This document shows positions 21,521-34,291 of a stretch of DNA of 64,000 bases, one piece after another; the first letter of the stretch is position 1, and every line of letters starts with the position of its first letter. A program made the translations under genes and the position numbers. The DNA is from Cristatella mucedo (taxonomy: Eukaryota; Bryozoa; Phylactolaemata; Cristatellidae): the NCBI GenBank assembly GCA_009760855.2, contig WPIO01000026.1, positions 2,846,001-2,910,000 of the forward strand, in the 5' to 3' direction. Under the pieces are notes generated by a model. It did not search any database, was not told the DNA's origin, and worked only from the letters and a program-made list of their open reading frames with translations.

Positions 21521-23432
21521 TATTACGGTTACTCGCACTCAAAGTTTAGCATTTTTTGGATTGAATGAAAGGCTCTTTGCATCTGGGAATGGAAGCTTTC
21601 TCAAATCTGCTGAGTTTCTGGCCCCCTTTGATCCTCTGATGATAGAACATGAAGAGTTAGTGACAAAGAAACTTGCGTACACCGTCTCAGCAAATTATTC
21701 TCGTACATGCAAAATCAATTATTACGAACTTTAGCTTTTACAATAAAGCATCAGATTACAAAAGGAGCCAAGCCAGCGAAATACTATTCAGCTACTCTTG
21801 CCTGTACCCCAGATGTCAGTCATACAGACGACCATGATTGTTCGTTTTGTTCGCCAAGGTGAAACCTAAACGGTAATCAGAGAGAATTTTCATAGCTTCA
21901 TCTTGTTACAGAAGACTACAGATACATTCATGGCTAAAGCTCTGCTTAAGCATATCAAAGATATAGGATTTGATGTTGTAAGTATGAGACGACAATGGTA
22001 TGAAAATAAGAGTAACGTGAAAGGCATGGAAAATGGCGTACTGAGGAGAATACTAAACATTAATCCTCATGCCTTCCATCTTATCCATTATATCTTGCAG
22101 TGCCCACTCCCTGAATCTAGTTGTAAATAATGTAAAAAAGAGTTATCTGAAGGCTGTGAATTTCTTTGCTTTAGTGCAGAAATATCTAATTTTATCTCAA
22201 CATCTACTCAGCCGTGGGAAGTCGTCAAAAGTCAAATCACTGACGCTAGTGATCTACGGTGAATCCATTCAATGAAACAAAGTGGGAATGTAGAATTGTT
22301 GCTCTGAAACCACTGAGATACAACCACAACCTTGAAAAATTCGACGATGCTCTGATTGAGATATATGAAGATAAGAGTCAGAAAGGGTAGGTTGGAGCTA
22401 TGAGGCCTGAAGCTCAAACACTGGCCAATAAGCAAAATTTCCAATAGTAGTATCGCTTCTTACCCGGTACAAAATTTTGTTTGAGGTCAATGTCACCAGC
22501 GAAGTTCTACAGCTGAAATCAGCAGGCTTGAGACTGGAAGTTAAACAGCTGTAAAACACTAAAAAGTACATCAGTACTCTCCCAATTTAAGAGAGCTTCC
22601 ATAAAATGTTGGCAGATGCAATTCAAATGCCTAATGAATTGGACATTTAACCCCCTTCAGAAAAAAATCGGCAATTGAAAAGGAGAAGACTATGTGATTA
22701 TGAAACACATGATGAGGCTTTACATGATCCCAATGAGAGATATACGCTTAACTTGTATTGTGCTTTTCTATATGTAGTAGCAGGATCTATAACAGAAAGA
22801 TTCAATTAGATTCAACAACGCAGCATATTGTTTGAGTTCCTGTATGATATCTTTAAGAATTCCGACATACCCACTGAGGATATTCTTAGTGAGTGCAAGT
22901 CTGTGGAGAAGTCTCTTACTCGTCTAGACAGAAATTATTTAGATGGTGAAGAACTGTTAGCTGCCAGTAATTGCCACGAAGCTTCCCAAGACTATAAATC
23001 TCCACATTGTCTTGCAATTTCTATTGCAGCATAAATTAACAGAAATGTTGCCCAATCTTTCAGTCACACTCAAAATTGTATGGTCCTTGCCAATTTTAGT
23101 TGCCATCTTCGTTCAACAATGTGCCAAGAAAGACTGGTTGGCTTGGCAACAATTTCTATTGAATAAGTTTTTCCATCTTTTTCCGACCTTAAAGAAATGG
23201 TCTGAGAGTTTGCCAAGAAAAATGAAAGAAAATCAAGTTAACATTTTATGTATTACTGCATCCACACATTTTTATTTATTTGTGTTTGTGAGTCTTTATG
23301 GTAATAATTTATTTTTTACACCTTGAAAATTGGATTTTATTTCATTATAGGCAGGTGGGGAAAGGCGTGAGTGGGTAGGAGGCAAAAGATATTTGATCTC
23401 GTCTAGGGCAGCAAAATGCTTTGCATCGGCCC
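21521..23432 (+). mobile_element. hAT transposon, ZMYM1-like transposase, decayed
   Basis: Plus-strand pieces in several frames follow the order of ZMYM1-type (DUF4371 plus hAT dimerisation) transposases. They are LAFFGLNERLFASGNGSFL and EFLAPFDPLM (about 21550-21640), AKYYSATLACTPDVSHTDD (about 21775), ALLKHIKDIGFDVVSMRRQW with GVLRRILNINPHAF (21930-22070), SAHSLNLVVN (about 22095), YTLNLYCAFLYVVAGSITER (about 22740), and the C-terminal MCQERLVGLATISIE (about 23120). Many frameshifts and stops make it non-functional. A terminal motif gcagcaaaatgctttgcatc followed by ggccctg (23407-23432) resembles the right end of such elements. I did not find the left end. Confidence 0.8.
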
Positions 23433-23639
23433 TGACTAGACAATAAAATCAGCCCTATATTCAAGCCTGCTACTGTATGCTACTGCTACTGTCAGTTAAT
23501 TATCACAAAAAATTGGGCCTGCTTACACATAGAAAAGTTTGAGTCCTACAGCAGGAAATCCTTATTTGCCCAGCAGGCCAGCCGCTAGTGCTCTCGATAG
23601 GCGCTAGATAAATAACTGCTTAAATAATAGCTGCTTTAT

Positions 23640-24824
23640 CAGCTAAACTTACCTTACTTTACATCCAGGTTAGTCGGTGCATTTTTAATAGCTCATCTCG
23701 ACCTTTGTAATTCACAACTTGCAGGTCTAGCATGATGCGCAATTAGGAAATAATAGGTTGTACCAGACTCAGCAGCCAGGCAGATATTCGTTTTCACTAG
23801 GTTGTTGCACGAATGTCTTATTATTCAATTCTCTTATCAGGAAATCTCAGATATATGCACCAACGGTAATTGAACGTTGGTGGCAACTTAAAGGTTGAGG
23901 ATAGCACAGAGGTCGAGGCTTGGTCTATTTTTTTATAGGTGTTAACTTCCTTACCAACGTAATCGTCAGTCATGATCTAAGCTTTAATACTTATTCAGTT
24001 GACATACTGCTGTACCATTGCTTTGATACTTCCGGAATTTCTATTTCTCTTCGATCTCCCTTACAATATGCATTACTGGTATTCGCAAATAATGGCCTCA
24101 AACGTTCTCAAATTGGACACGTTAGAATTCTCTTTCTTGTTATAGAAAAGTTAAGTTTATTCAGGAATAGGAAAGCCTGATCCTCAAAATGGGCTCAGTC
24201 AGCACGTTTCCTGTAGTTTCAGCATAAAGACTGAATGCAGTGCTCCAATCTTATTTTTCGCTACGTCGGACTCCCGTAATTGCACATGGTTTTTTATAAC
24301 ATACCATTGCAAAAATTGGGCTCAAACTCAGGGAAGAAGACCACAGATAAGTGTTTGTGACATTCTTGCTATACTTCTGTAAATTTAATGACGATACAAC
24401 GAACTTACCAGTCAGGGTAAAACCCAGTGTGACTCAGAAATTGGATAGCTTAACGCTAAAAGTCGGCTCTGCCTGCATATCTCATGCTGTATCAGCACGA
24501 AATTAAGAAATCCTGTTCCGTAGTGACATTTCAGTATACGACCACATAAACTCTACAGTATAACCTGGATCTCACTCTTGACTGACATCATGATATCTCC
24601 CAACGTGTCATTTAAAAAGAAGCTAAAAACGCACACGTTTTTTCACAGCATTTAGTGGAATGCTGTGATTCGTCCTCTATGTTCTTATGTTTGCTGACAC
24701 TGTGCTTTCTTCCAAAAATCGTAATGACGTGTTGACTACGTGCACATCTAAACATGTCGTGCTTGAGCGAATAATTTCAGTAATCACGCGATCACGCTTC
24801 TGCTAAAGAACTAACATAATTAAT
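23640..24824 (+). mobile_element. LINE family A fragments, heavily decayed
   Basis: Pieces of the LINE A thumb region (gcatttttaatagctcatct, cgacctttgtaattcacaac; about 23675-23725), of the post-catalytic region (aatttaatgacgatacaacg, about 24380) and of the 3' UTR (ttttttcacagcatttagtg, about 24635) occur on the plus strand. Their order is not that of a single copy, so this is a patchwork. Confidence 0.55.
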
Positions 24825-26430
24825 ATGTCATTAACCTCAGGTCATGTCCCAGCACCTTTCAAAAAAGCTGTAGTCAGGCCACTACTCGAGAAAATGACAC
24901 TAGACCCAGACTTGAGCAACTACCGCCCAGTCTCCCTTCTACCATTCCTATCAAAGGCACTGGAACGAGTCATGGCAGACCAGCTGAACTCATATATTGA
25001 AACTTCAAACCTTGCCAGTAAGTTTCAGTCTGGCTTTAGAGATAATCAGCATTGCTTCGGGTATACAATGACCTACTAAGGAATTCAGACATAGGTAGAT
25101 AGTCTCTGCTTGTTTTGCTCGCTCTTTCAGTAGCTTTTGATACTATCGATCACCAAGTTCTTTTTGAGCGCCTCTCGTCTCGCCTGGGCATCACTGGCAC
25201 TGCTCTGCAATGGTTTCCTGTCTCAGTGGGAGACTCCAAAGTATTGATGCGAATGGATAAAGATTATCCGAGGAGCTTGTGAAATATGGGGTACCTCAGG
25301 GCTCAGTGCTAGGTGCGGTTCTTTTCACGGCTTATTATCTCCCTCTTGCCGATGTGTTTGCCAGGCACAATCTAGGCTTTCACTTCTATGCGGATGACAC
25401 TCAGCTCTAACTTTGCTTTAATTCCTCCCAGCCTTCGAGCACCTCGAATTCTTTCAACTCCCTTGCTGCATGTATTGATGACATCCGCACATGGATGTCA
25501 GCAAATTTTCTTGAATTAAATGATGATAAAACTAACTTACTGGTTATGGGCAAACCAAATGTGATTCATAAATTCGAAATGTTAGTGCTCAAAATCGGCT
25601 GAGCCAGCATATCTCCTGTTGAATCTGCATGAAGTCAAGGTGTCCTGTTCCAAAGGGACCTTTCGTTAGACGACCACATCAGCTCTACAATCAAGTCTGT
25701 CTACTTGCCACTACATTACATTGCTAAAATTCATGCTTTTCAGATAGTGATACCACAGCTAAGTTGGTCCGTGCATTTATGACATCTCGTCTTGACTTCT
25801 GTAACTTACTGCTTGCTGGCCTCCGGCATGTGTAATCAGTAGCTTACTGCTGTGAAAAACTCTGAGGCCGGGCTTGTCTGTCGTGAGCGTCGCAGTTGCC
25901 ACATCACACCACTTCTCGCTGACCTGCACTAGCTACCAGTCAAGCAACGGGTCGACTTCAAGATTTTGTCACTCTATTTTAGATCTCTCCATTTTTTGGC
26001 TCAAGCCTACCTTTCAGATCTACTCCCACACCAATCTAAACATCGTACCAGCTGCTTTTCCGAAACTGTTTATCTATACCTCGCACAAACCTCAAATTCT
26101 TTGGAGACCGTGCATTTAGTTCGTATGCTCCCAAAGTCTGGAACTCCCTCCTGACTTTCGCCGTGACATTCCCTGACTTGACCACATTTAAAAAGAACTT
26201 TAAAACGCACCTATTTTATGACAGCATTTACTGGATCCCTGCGATTCGTCCTCTACGTGCTTATGCGTGCTGCCATTATTGAATGCTGCCACTAGCCATA
26301 CTTGCATGCTGACCCTGTGCATGTCACCCCTAGCCACGTTATTCATGTTGTTCATCAAGTACCGCTCTCCATTCGATCGTGTTTCCTTTGCAGCAAATGT
26401 AAACCGCCTGGAAAAATAACGACTTTGTAT
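24825..26430 (+). mobile_element. LINE family A, near-complete RT copy
   Basis: In order on the plus strand: [20 protein letters not shown] (24827), [30 protein letters not shown], a TIDHQVLFERLSSRLGITGT block (about 25145), [10 protein letters not shown] (about 25285), the [10 protein letters not shown] block (about 25380), SFNSLAACIDDIRTWMSANF region (about 25460), thumb, and the 3' UTR ending in the worn tail at 26390-26430. Stops are scattered, so it is non-functional. It is the best reference copy for the uninterrupted target sites of the insertions at 3.4 and 4.1 kb. Confidence 0.9.
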
Positions 26431-26886
26431 CGTTCCGTCTGCTCACCAGTCTCTGGGCAACCGCAAATATACTCCCAATGCCCGGAACTTCATGCCGACT
26501 GACCTCACGAAATCTCCGATTCGATGCCATTTCAAATTGTAGTCGAAGCTCACCTGGTCCTCACGTTATGAGGGCAGGTATGAAAGCGGCGGCTTCGCAA
26601 CTCTTTGCGCTTTCCTTGATTTTGTATTGCTGTTAAAGCCGACTTCGTGTGTAGCTTCGAGAACTTTGTCCTTATCGTTAGGCTTCCTTCGAGCTTCGAG
26701 TCTGTTAACGTTGCTTTCGTTGTACCGCGGCAGTATCCGTGGCAGTATTCAGTATCATTGTACCGCTACCCGTGGCAGCGATAGCCGTGCGGCTCTAACA
26801 ATGTCAGCATGACGAGGCTTCAGGTCGAACTAACGCAGGGAACAAAAATTCTCGAGTCAAATTTCAAGCGCTGTCAAGGCTCAGAC
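26431..26886. other. Unassigned intronic DNA
   Basis: A possible minus-strand donor CCAG|GTGAGC lies near 26550 but I could not place an exon there with confidence. Nothing else was seen. Confidence 0.35.
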
Positions 26887-27066
26887 CTTCCTTTATTTTT
26901 ATAAGCTGCCGCCCTTCTTCCGTTGAAATCGTAGAACCGACCGATTGGGTCAACTCAGGACAGTTCATGCATTCCTCTCGTTTCAGGTGACAGACGGTCG
27001 GCCACAACCATTTTATTTCTTCGACCTGGGCACACAGCGGATGACGCATCGGCAATGTGTCTGATC
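26887..27066 (-). CDS. Candidate exon, Ig-superfamily gene (B to E strands)
   Basis: This 180-bp minus-strand exon has acceptor ttgcttaacctgccag (AG at 27068-27067) and a weaker donor GAAG|GTCTGA (26886-26881). In phase 1 to 1 it reads SDTLPMRHPLCAQVEEIKWL, WPTVCHLKREECMNCPELTQ and SVGSTISTEEGRQLIKIKE. The pattern PLC ... IKWLW ... RQLIKIKE continues into the VVC of the 16523-16620 exon and gives the C-W-C layout of an Ig fold, with an extra CHLKREEC..C loop. That CxLxxxxC piece also resembles a Kazal/follistatin module, which is the main alternative reading. The frame ends at a stop at 26864 if the donor is not used. Confidence 0.5.
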
Positions 27067-29480
27067 CTGGCAGGTTAAGCAAGTTGCTCTTCCTGTGGCT
27101 TCACGCGGCTTCTCTAACTACTTATGGCTGCTCTTTTTTAAGCTATTTGCATCACAAGTCTCCCAGTTATCAGGGTCCGCTTTTCTAATCTGACGAACTA
27201 ATACTGCACTGCCTGTGTACCGTTCGGGCGATATTAGGCCCACAGCGCGTTTTAATAACCGAGATGAAATTACAACCGATTTATCGTTTGGCGGTGGGAC
27301 ATTCTACGGTGCTTCCAACTCTGAAATGTTGTCTTCAAGAATGCTAGGTCAGTGGTAGTGCATTAGCGGCAAGCATGATGTTCTGTGAATTAACCCTCTT
27401 AGCAAAATTATTCATATACCGTGGTGAAAACTCAAATACTGTTTCGCTGCCGCTATTAGTGATCCTTTGCGGCTGTGAGGTTGTAGCCTGAGAAAGTGAG
27501 CTCAAGCACGCAGCAGCCGGATACTCTCAAGCTACAATATGCCTTTTCTCTTCACAAGGCTTCTTTTGAAGCTAACAAATGCTCGGCCATTGGATCAACG
27601 ATTCTTACGTTGAAAAAGCCAAGGAAAAAATAATTAAAATAGGCTCGCTAGATCTCTTGAATGCCTTGTGAAGAAGTCACGCGTTGCAAAGACGGGCCGA
27701 GTTATGCTGCAACGATAGCAAGTACTCGCTGGTGTTATGCTTTGGAACGTCAATAAAATCGTGCTGCTTCTGGATCTTCGTTTTTTCTTTAATGTGCAGT
27801 GTAGCTAAACGCAAAAATTGCAACCTACGCGGTCAATCAGGAAAGATTTCGCGAAAACCGGCCTCGGATTCCCGAGACACAGACGCACAGACTCAGGCGT
27901 ACGGTCATTTATGTATTAAGCTTGCACCCAAAGGAAAATCGCACACCCTTAATGGCACTGCAAGGAGGGAGCAATTCAACAACATAAGGTAATCCGACCT
28001 ACTAGGGTCTTCGAACCTAGATATTAATCGTGGAATTGACGAAGCTCTTAAATGAAACTGGCTCTGAAAGCAGGCACTAGGAGTTACAAGGAGAACTAGT
28101 GCAGCTGTGAGTGACTTGGTCACAATTGCTTCCCTGGCTGTGAGTGACCTTCACCTAGGTGCTCGAAATTTGGCTTCGTTGAGGCTCGCATGGCTTATCG
28201 TCGGCAACTACAGCCGTATGGAAGGAATGAGTCATTCATTTAGCCCGTATCGACCATTGTAGCAATTTTTCCAAATGTACTTGTAAACGCTCCAATTGAT
28301 GGAGGCTCATACCACCTGCTACTCACTTGAACACTTTATTGAAGTCAGCAAGTAATCAGTTCTTTAAATTGCCAGCTTGATATCAATTAGAAAGTAGCAA
28401 AAAACTAATAAGAAAGAGGATGACAGCACTTGTCAGTGAAGTCAATGTCAGACATTGTGATTGGATCGAACAACCAAGCTTTGATTTCACAAAGCTCAAG
28501 AGCCTCGAATATGGTACACAAATACATACTGATTACAGTGGCTATAAACTGTTTACAAGAGCCTCAAATAAACAAATACATGATGCAACATGAAGCTGGT
28601 CAGTACCAATCTGTGTACTCAGCAGCAGTTTCAAATATTGTGGTGCACAGGGGGCCTCGGTCTTGAACAGCTGAGAAACTAAAGATTCGTCGTCCTCCGG
28701 AGGCAGAGTATACAGCAAGTATTTGCAGACTATTCTGCCAGGGGATCATCGGCCGCTTAAGCAATAGCTGCCCGGGTCTCATCATGCGAATAGCGTCCTC
28801 TTTAACTACACAAGGCTGAAGAACAGCTACTCCTAATGTACCACGATCATCGGCATCATCACTCGGCTTCTTCATCTGTCTCACAGATGTTCTGAAGAGA
28901 GGTACATCGCCATGGTTCACTTATGCTTCGCCTCGGCTTTAAAGGCACTAGACGCTAAAGAACGCGTTATACTGTGTCACACAACACTGCAGGCTGGCTT
29001 CATTCAGCGTAAGCATGAAAACCAACAGCAGCCGGCGGCTATGAATCTAGAGCTGGGTAGCTCAGATGATCTGCTGATGATTAAAGATGATGGCGAATGA
29101 GCTGATGTCGGAGCTACTCTCTCCTGCAGACACTGTAGCTTTGTTAATGCAGTAGATGCACTTCAGCTACAAAAACATACAAGAACACACAGAGATTAAA
29201 GCATCGTCTTGCTCAGACTCCAAGTTTCAATCGCGCAGGTCATACGTATCATGAATATTATTACTTTCGTGGCTGACATTGCATCTAATCACAGTCGCCG
29301 GGCCGTAGGTCTCCACTTTGTCACCATTATGGATGAAAGTCGTGTGCTGGCTGCTGTCATTGACTATGTTGATTATTCTTGGCTGCTCTACAAAAACAAA
29401 GTGGCAAGAACGGCTGAATTCTATAATCTTAAAGCTTATCGCTAAAGCTTATCGCTGCTGCCCTGGTGCAAGTCTTCGCG
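27067..29480. other. Unassigned intronic DNA
   Basis: No certain gene. On the minus strand at 28560-28735 one frame reads YTLPPEDDESLVSQLFKTEA with a modest acceptor. A different frame of the same DNA is also open (28600-28920), so neither is called. Confidence 0.35.
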
Positions 29481-29492
29481 GGGGGGGGGGGG
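29481..29492. repeat. Poly(G) run
   Basis: Uninterrupted G tract followed by a G-rich stretch. Part of a low-copy repeat shared with 6330-6390. Confidence 0.8.
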
Positions 29493-29667
29493 AGTGGGTG
29501 GGCGGGGAGGCAACAGGCTTTACAGTTGCCAACAATGAATGGGTCGCACTTTTATGGCCAAAGTCGTTTCATAACGATACAAAATGGCATTTTTCACCGT
29601 ATTCCAAGCTCGTGGCCGATGCCATGTCATCACATTTACGCAGGCAGGTAGGTGCACTCACTGGTAG

Positions 29668-29840
29668 AGCCAGGATTTTCATCTTGGGACGGGGCAAGAC
29701 CTGCACAATTTTATGTAGGGGACAAGACCCACAATATTTTAGTGTACATGGGGCTAGATCGGCATTTAATGACAAAGAAACAGAGCGAATCGTAGTCTTC
29801 ATTCGACAGGGACTCCTCGGTTGCTTATCAAATGGCATTC
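29668..29840 (+). repeat. Unclassified interspersed repeat R
   Basis: The motif gccaggattttcatcttggg ... ggggcaagacc(c/t) ... cacaatatttt is shared, diverged, with the minus strand of 50460-50553 and 63300-63360. Element type and ends are not determined. Confidence 0.45.
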
Positions 29841-31962
29841 AGACACATTTAATCGTTGATGACAGTCATTGCCCCCTTTCCGTAGGAATAGGAGGTGGGC
29901 CAAATTGCTGCCCCGCTGCTGGGAGGGGGAGCGAATGGCCCCCGGCCCCACCACTGATAGTGGTAGATACATGGCCTACAGGTTTGCATACAAAGATAAC
30001 TTTGCAGATAAAAAACCGTCATTGGCTGTATGCATCTGAACCAGCTGCCCTGGATTTTCTGCTACTAATCCAAGCTGACGCGGTGATGCAAGTTCAGTAA
30101 GAAATATCCATATTTACTATTTTTAACAGCATCGTCGAAAATAACACACTCCTAAATCCCGGAGTCAGCCGAGCCAGCCTTCAGGTTCTATAGTAGCAAC
30201 AATATAAACAGACTGTCTGCCTTAGTATGATATATCCCACATGAATCAATAAGGGCCTCAGAGCATATCGCGTGACAGCTTTGGTCTTCAAGAACGGGAA
30301 ACATAATTAAGCTATCTATCACATATCTGAGCAAGACACTAGCTATACATGCTGGCTAGGCTACATGCTGTGAACACTGGCACACAGCAGTTTAAAACAA
30401 GCGAACATTTCCGAGCTTCAAGAGAGCAAGCCACACAGTAAAACCGTAGCCGATTCCAAGCACAACAACAAGTGGGTCACTGACTCCTAACGATGATGCT
30501 TTGTAAGGACAAACTTGACCAAGATGGCATGCCGGTCAACACTAACTTATGGCATATGATCAGCTGAATGCACCACTGCGAGGCCCGTCTACAATAAGTC
30601 CACTTCCATGCTGTCTGGGATCTTTCCTGATCCGGCCAGGGGTCTTCGATCAAGCAATCTTGGACTTTTTTATGATTTCGGACCATACCATATACCTATT
30701 TTATATAACGATGTAATGCCTCGTGTTGCTTCTTCCAAAATACAAAACTGGTCGTGAAAGAAGAACTTGTGGGTGGCAGTGATAGTAACAGGGATGCATG
30801 TACACATACCCAACAGTAGTTTTTGGTAATGGTTGAAGCAGCCTGAGCCATAAACACGTGCTGGTCTGGGGAACCGAGTATATCACTTTAGGTGGGGTGG
30901 GGGTAAAGTCCATGTACCATGCCGGCAAAAGCTTTACATATAAGTTATAGGCATAACTCCAGAGAACGTTTACGTCAAATTGTTTTCGCAGAGCTCAGGA
31001 TCTAGCACCTGCGAGTACGTACTCTCTCCGCTAATGCACATGGGCTCATGATCTTAAGCATTTGCTATGATTGAAAAACTACATTCCTTGAAGGCTTGCT
31101 TTGAATATGATTACATCTAACTGCTAGAACGATATGACTTCGAGTGAACAGGCTATGAAAGTTATCTGGGCATAATAGTGTTTAATTTCATCTGCAGTAT
31201 AATCATTTGGAATCTGAAACTCGATCTTTCTTTGGCAGCTTGAGGACTTATATACCACACGAGTTAATTCGGGGGGGGGGCAATGCTAATTGAGTGCACG
31301 ACTAAGGAGCAGTGAAATTAGACTGGGTCATTTTCTTAGTGCCAGGCCAGCATTACTATACTGAGCGCTCACACTCGAGATGGAAAAGCTCTGCAGCAAC
31401 TGCTTTTCTAGTGGACAGGGATTGCAGCATCGCACGACCGCTCAACTGCGATGCGACCCGGTGTGGGCCAGTAGCTCGTTTATTAGATCTTGCAGACACC
31501 AACGACACTTGGGAGCTCGCTGGAGCTGCTTCAGCCTTTGCCTTCTGCCAAAGTAAGTGACTTTTGGCCCTATCTCCCCACTGCCACGCCGATGACATGC
31601 ACAGTGTCAGCATGCAATCTCATTAAATGCTGTGATAAATAGAGCTGACTTACTTGTGTCATTCCATCGACGTCGAAGCCTGCAGACGACTATCACAACA
31701 CAAATCAGAAGGCCTACTGTGACGACACAACTTACAATGGCTAGCGTCACCTGGTCTGCAAAAGTAAAGCACCGAGAATTAGCAGAATATGATCAACGAG
31801 CACTGAACAACGATGATGAACGCAGGATGGAGTGCAAACGCGAATCGATGCAGATACCTAGGGATTTGTTGCGAAGTTGCAAAGCGACGTCGAATACGAG
31901 ACATAGCAACTCAGGCAGTGTTGAGCTCACCAAGATTATCGTTTATGACATTTTTTTAAAAG
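29841..31962. other. Unassigned DNA
   Basis: No recognised gene. A plus-strand open frame (31312-31560) ends at a good donor-like CCAAA|GTAAGT near 31553, without further support. The minus frame at 30477-30686 is unrecognised. Confidence 0.35.
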
Positions 31963-31970
31963 GCTCCAAG

Positions 31971-34291
31971 CAAGGGGCGGGCAAACTGTTTGACTCGCGG
32001 GCCACAATGGTTTCTAAAATTTGACAGAGGGGCGGGCCAGAATAGGAGAAAGGTGTGTTTGTGGGAACTAATATAAATTAAATGTATAATTCATTACATG
32101 AAAAGATTTGGCCTTTAACAGGCAGCAAAACAGTATTGTGCTTAGTTTATTGTAAAAATTGTTTTACAAATTTATTAATTTAATAACGTAGTAATAAATT
32201 CCCATTCAGTTTCAGTGGGAACAGTATTGTTGGTCTCCTTTTCTTGCAAGTGCATCAATGTCTGGCGTTATATTTGTTGTGGCAATTATCAAGATAGATC
32301 CGAGGTGTTGGTCAGTTAACTTGGATCTGTGACGGGCTTTGTTGATGTTCATGACACTTAATGTCTGTTCACACACATAGGTTGAGCCAAACAACGTCAG
32401 CACCTTCTGTGCCATCCTTGGGAGGTTTGGAATGGATTCGTGGCTTCGTTAAGTGAAGCATACAAGTCGTTCAGTCGAGTTCAAGAGAGTTGAACTTCTC
32501 CTTCAATACCGAGTCAGACTGAAGATCTATCAGTTCCAACTGCAGCTCCTGTGATGCTGTTTCAGGGTCTTGTGACGGGAACGGGACAGCAGCTGAAGTG
32601 ACTTTTTAATTTTTTCAAAGCCACAGAAACGACGGCAGAATTCTCCGTGCAGGTCGTCCAGTGACTTTCTGTATTTCTGCGTGCTTCGGGTCACCTCTTT
32701 CTGCATGGCATGAATGCATAGCATGGGGAAATGAAGGAAAGATTTGTTTGAAATTAGTCTGGAGAAAAGAGTCAGCTTGGATTTGAAGGCCCTAACATTT
32801 GTGTACATGTCGTGCACAAATTAATCTTTCCCCTGTAGCTTGGTGTTCAGCTCATTCATGTGCGAAAGTATGTCCACAGCAAACGCAAAGTCACAAAGCC
32901 AGTTCTTGTCATTTAGCTCGGGAAATTCATCGGATCTCCCCATTAACTCAAAAATGCAGTGATCTCCTCCTTCAGCTCCCACACTCTTTGAAAGACTTTG
33001 CCCAAACTTAGCCAGCGCACACGAGAGTGGTAAATTAAGTCCTGGTGATCTGCATCGGTTTCTTCCAGGAACGCAATAAACTGACGATGCTGAAGTCCCC
33101 TTGCTCGCATAAAGTTAACGAGTTTTACGACTGGATTCACGACAAGATTTAGCTGCAATATAGACTTACACAGAACTTCCTGATAAATGATACAGTGAAG
33201 GAAAACAACTTTCCGATCAGGATTTTCCTCTTTTACTTTTTCCTGCAGTCTTTTCAGCAACCCAACGTTTTTCCCAGTTAAATTTGGCGATCCATCCGTG
33301 GTGACATTGGCAAGTTTACTCCAAGGTAGCTTCATTCTCTCGATGACAGCAGACAACCGGTTATACAAGTCCTCTCCCCTCGTTTTTCATTCATGAACTC
33401 TATCACCAAAGATTCTTCTGTCATCTCAAAACTGTCGCTAATCCCTCGGATATAAATTAGGAGCTGAGCAGTGTCTTTTAAGTCGTTACTTTCATCCAAT
33501 GCTAGTGAATACAACTTAAAGAACTCCGCCTTTTTGTTTAATTTGCTGGCTATATCTTCGTCAATCAATTCCACACGGCAAGTCACAGTTCTGCGTGATA
33601 AACGGATTTTTTCAAATTTGCCTTTGCTCTCCGGACACAAGAGACCTGCTGTCTCAACATGCATTTTTTTTTAAATTCGCCTTTGGAGAAAGGCTTCCTG
33701 GCCTTTGCTAATTTGAATGCCAGCAAAAAACTTGCCTTAGTACTTGACTCTTGGATCGATTTTTTTGTTCGTGAAAAAGGTTTTGCTGAGTCTTTAAATT
33801 AGTCGTCAATCTCTGAGCTGTAGCCACCCGTTCTTGTGGAAACTGCTGACTGGCGTAGTTAGGAAGTTTTGTGGCAAAATGATGGCTGATGTAGTATTCT
33901 TTAAAAACTGCTAAAGTTTCTTGGCATATCAGACATACAGCTGTTGATCGGAATTCAGTGAACAAATATTTTGTTGTCCACTCTTTATAAAACACTCGGC
34001 ATTCACTGCCTCCTTTCCTTTTCTTCGGTCCGCTCATTTTTACTGAAGGGCTGAAAGTACAAAGCGACAAGATGAAGTAGAGAGTAACCGTAATGCATCA
34101 CACTCAAGGGTCAATACCTTCGGGGTGCACCATCTGCTGGGGAAAGATGGAAATTACAGCTAGGTAAAATGCTTGAGGTGACTTTACAATAAAATTTAAT
34201 TTAGTAATATAATGTGGATGAGTTCGGCAGGCCGGATTGAAAAGCCCAACGGGCCGTATATGGCCCGTGGGGCCGAAGTTTGCCCATGTCT
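31971..34291 (-). mobile_element. hAT transposon (GTF2IRD2/ZBED-like) with 8-bp target duplication
   Basis: The element is bounded by terminal inverted repeats caaggggcgggcaaactg (left) and cagacatgggcaaacttc (right end, reverse complement). It is flanked by the perfect 8-bp duplication GCTCCAAG (31963-31970, 34292-34299), the size hAT elements make. One base of ambiguity allows CTCCAAGC instead. A minus-strand transposase relic fills it. The long C-rich flanks gcgggccacaatgg and cgggccgtatatggcccg are typical of this group. It is a full-length but inactive copy. Confidence 0.9.
32212..34037 (-). pseudogene. hAT transposase pseudogene, GTF2IRD2/ZBED8-like
   Basis: Start MSGPKKRKGG at 34037. 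A BED-type N-terminal zinc-finger region follows with AVCLICQETLAVFKEYYISH and the partner His (about 33880-33950). After a frameshift near 33735 it reads GKFEKIRLSRRTVTCRVELI and FFKLYSLALDESNDLKDTAQ (33470-33620). The hAT core reads LANVTTDGSPNLTGKNVG and FLHCIIYQEVLC (33180-33310), then VRWLSLGKVFQRVWELKEEI, with a frameshift near 32945. The C-terminal hATC dimerisation region is LFGSTYVCEQTLSVMNINKA and KLTDQHLGSILIIATTN (32270-32400). At least three frame breaks are visible, so no active enzyme is made. The order and motifs match the hAT group from which the vertebrate genes GTF2IRD2 and ZBED8 derive (family knowledge). Confidence 0.9.

Noticed and set aside
28560-28920. Exon of the Ig gene reading YTLPPEDDESLVSQLFKTEA
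   Set aside because: It starts in phase 2, which does not fit the chain. It has no good donor, and a competing open frame covers the same DNA.
29318-30100. 260-residue plus-strand ORF, the second longest open frame
   Set aside because: It crosses a poly(G) repeat and repeat R, has no domain and no coding-like composition, and looks open by chance.
30477-30686. Tc1/mariner-like transposase on the minus strand
   Set aside because: Only a vague helix-turn-helix-like look. No DDE motif or inverted repeats were seen.
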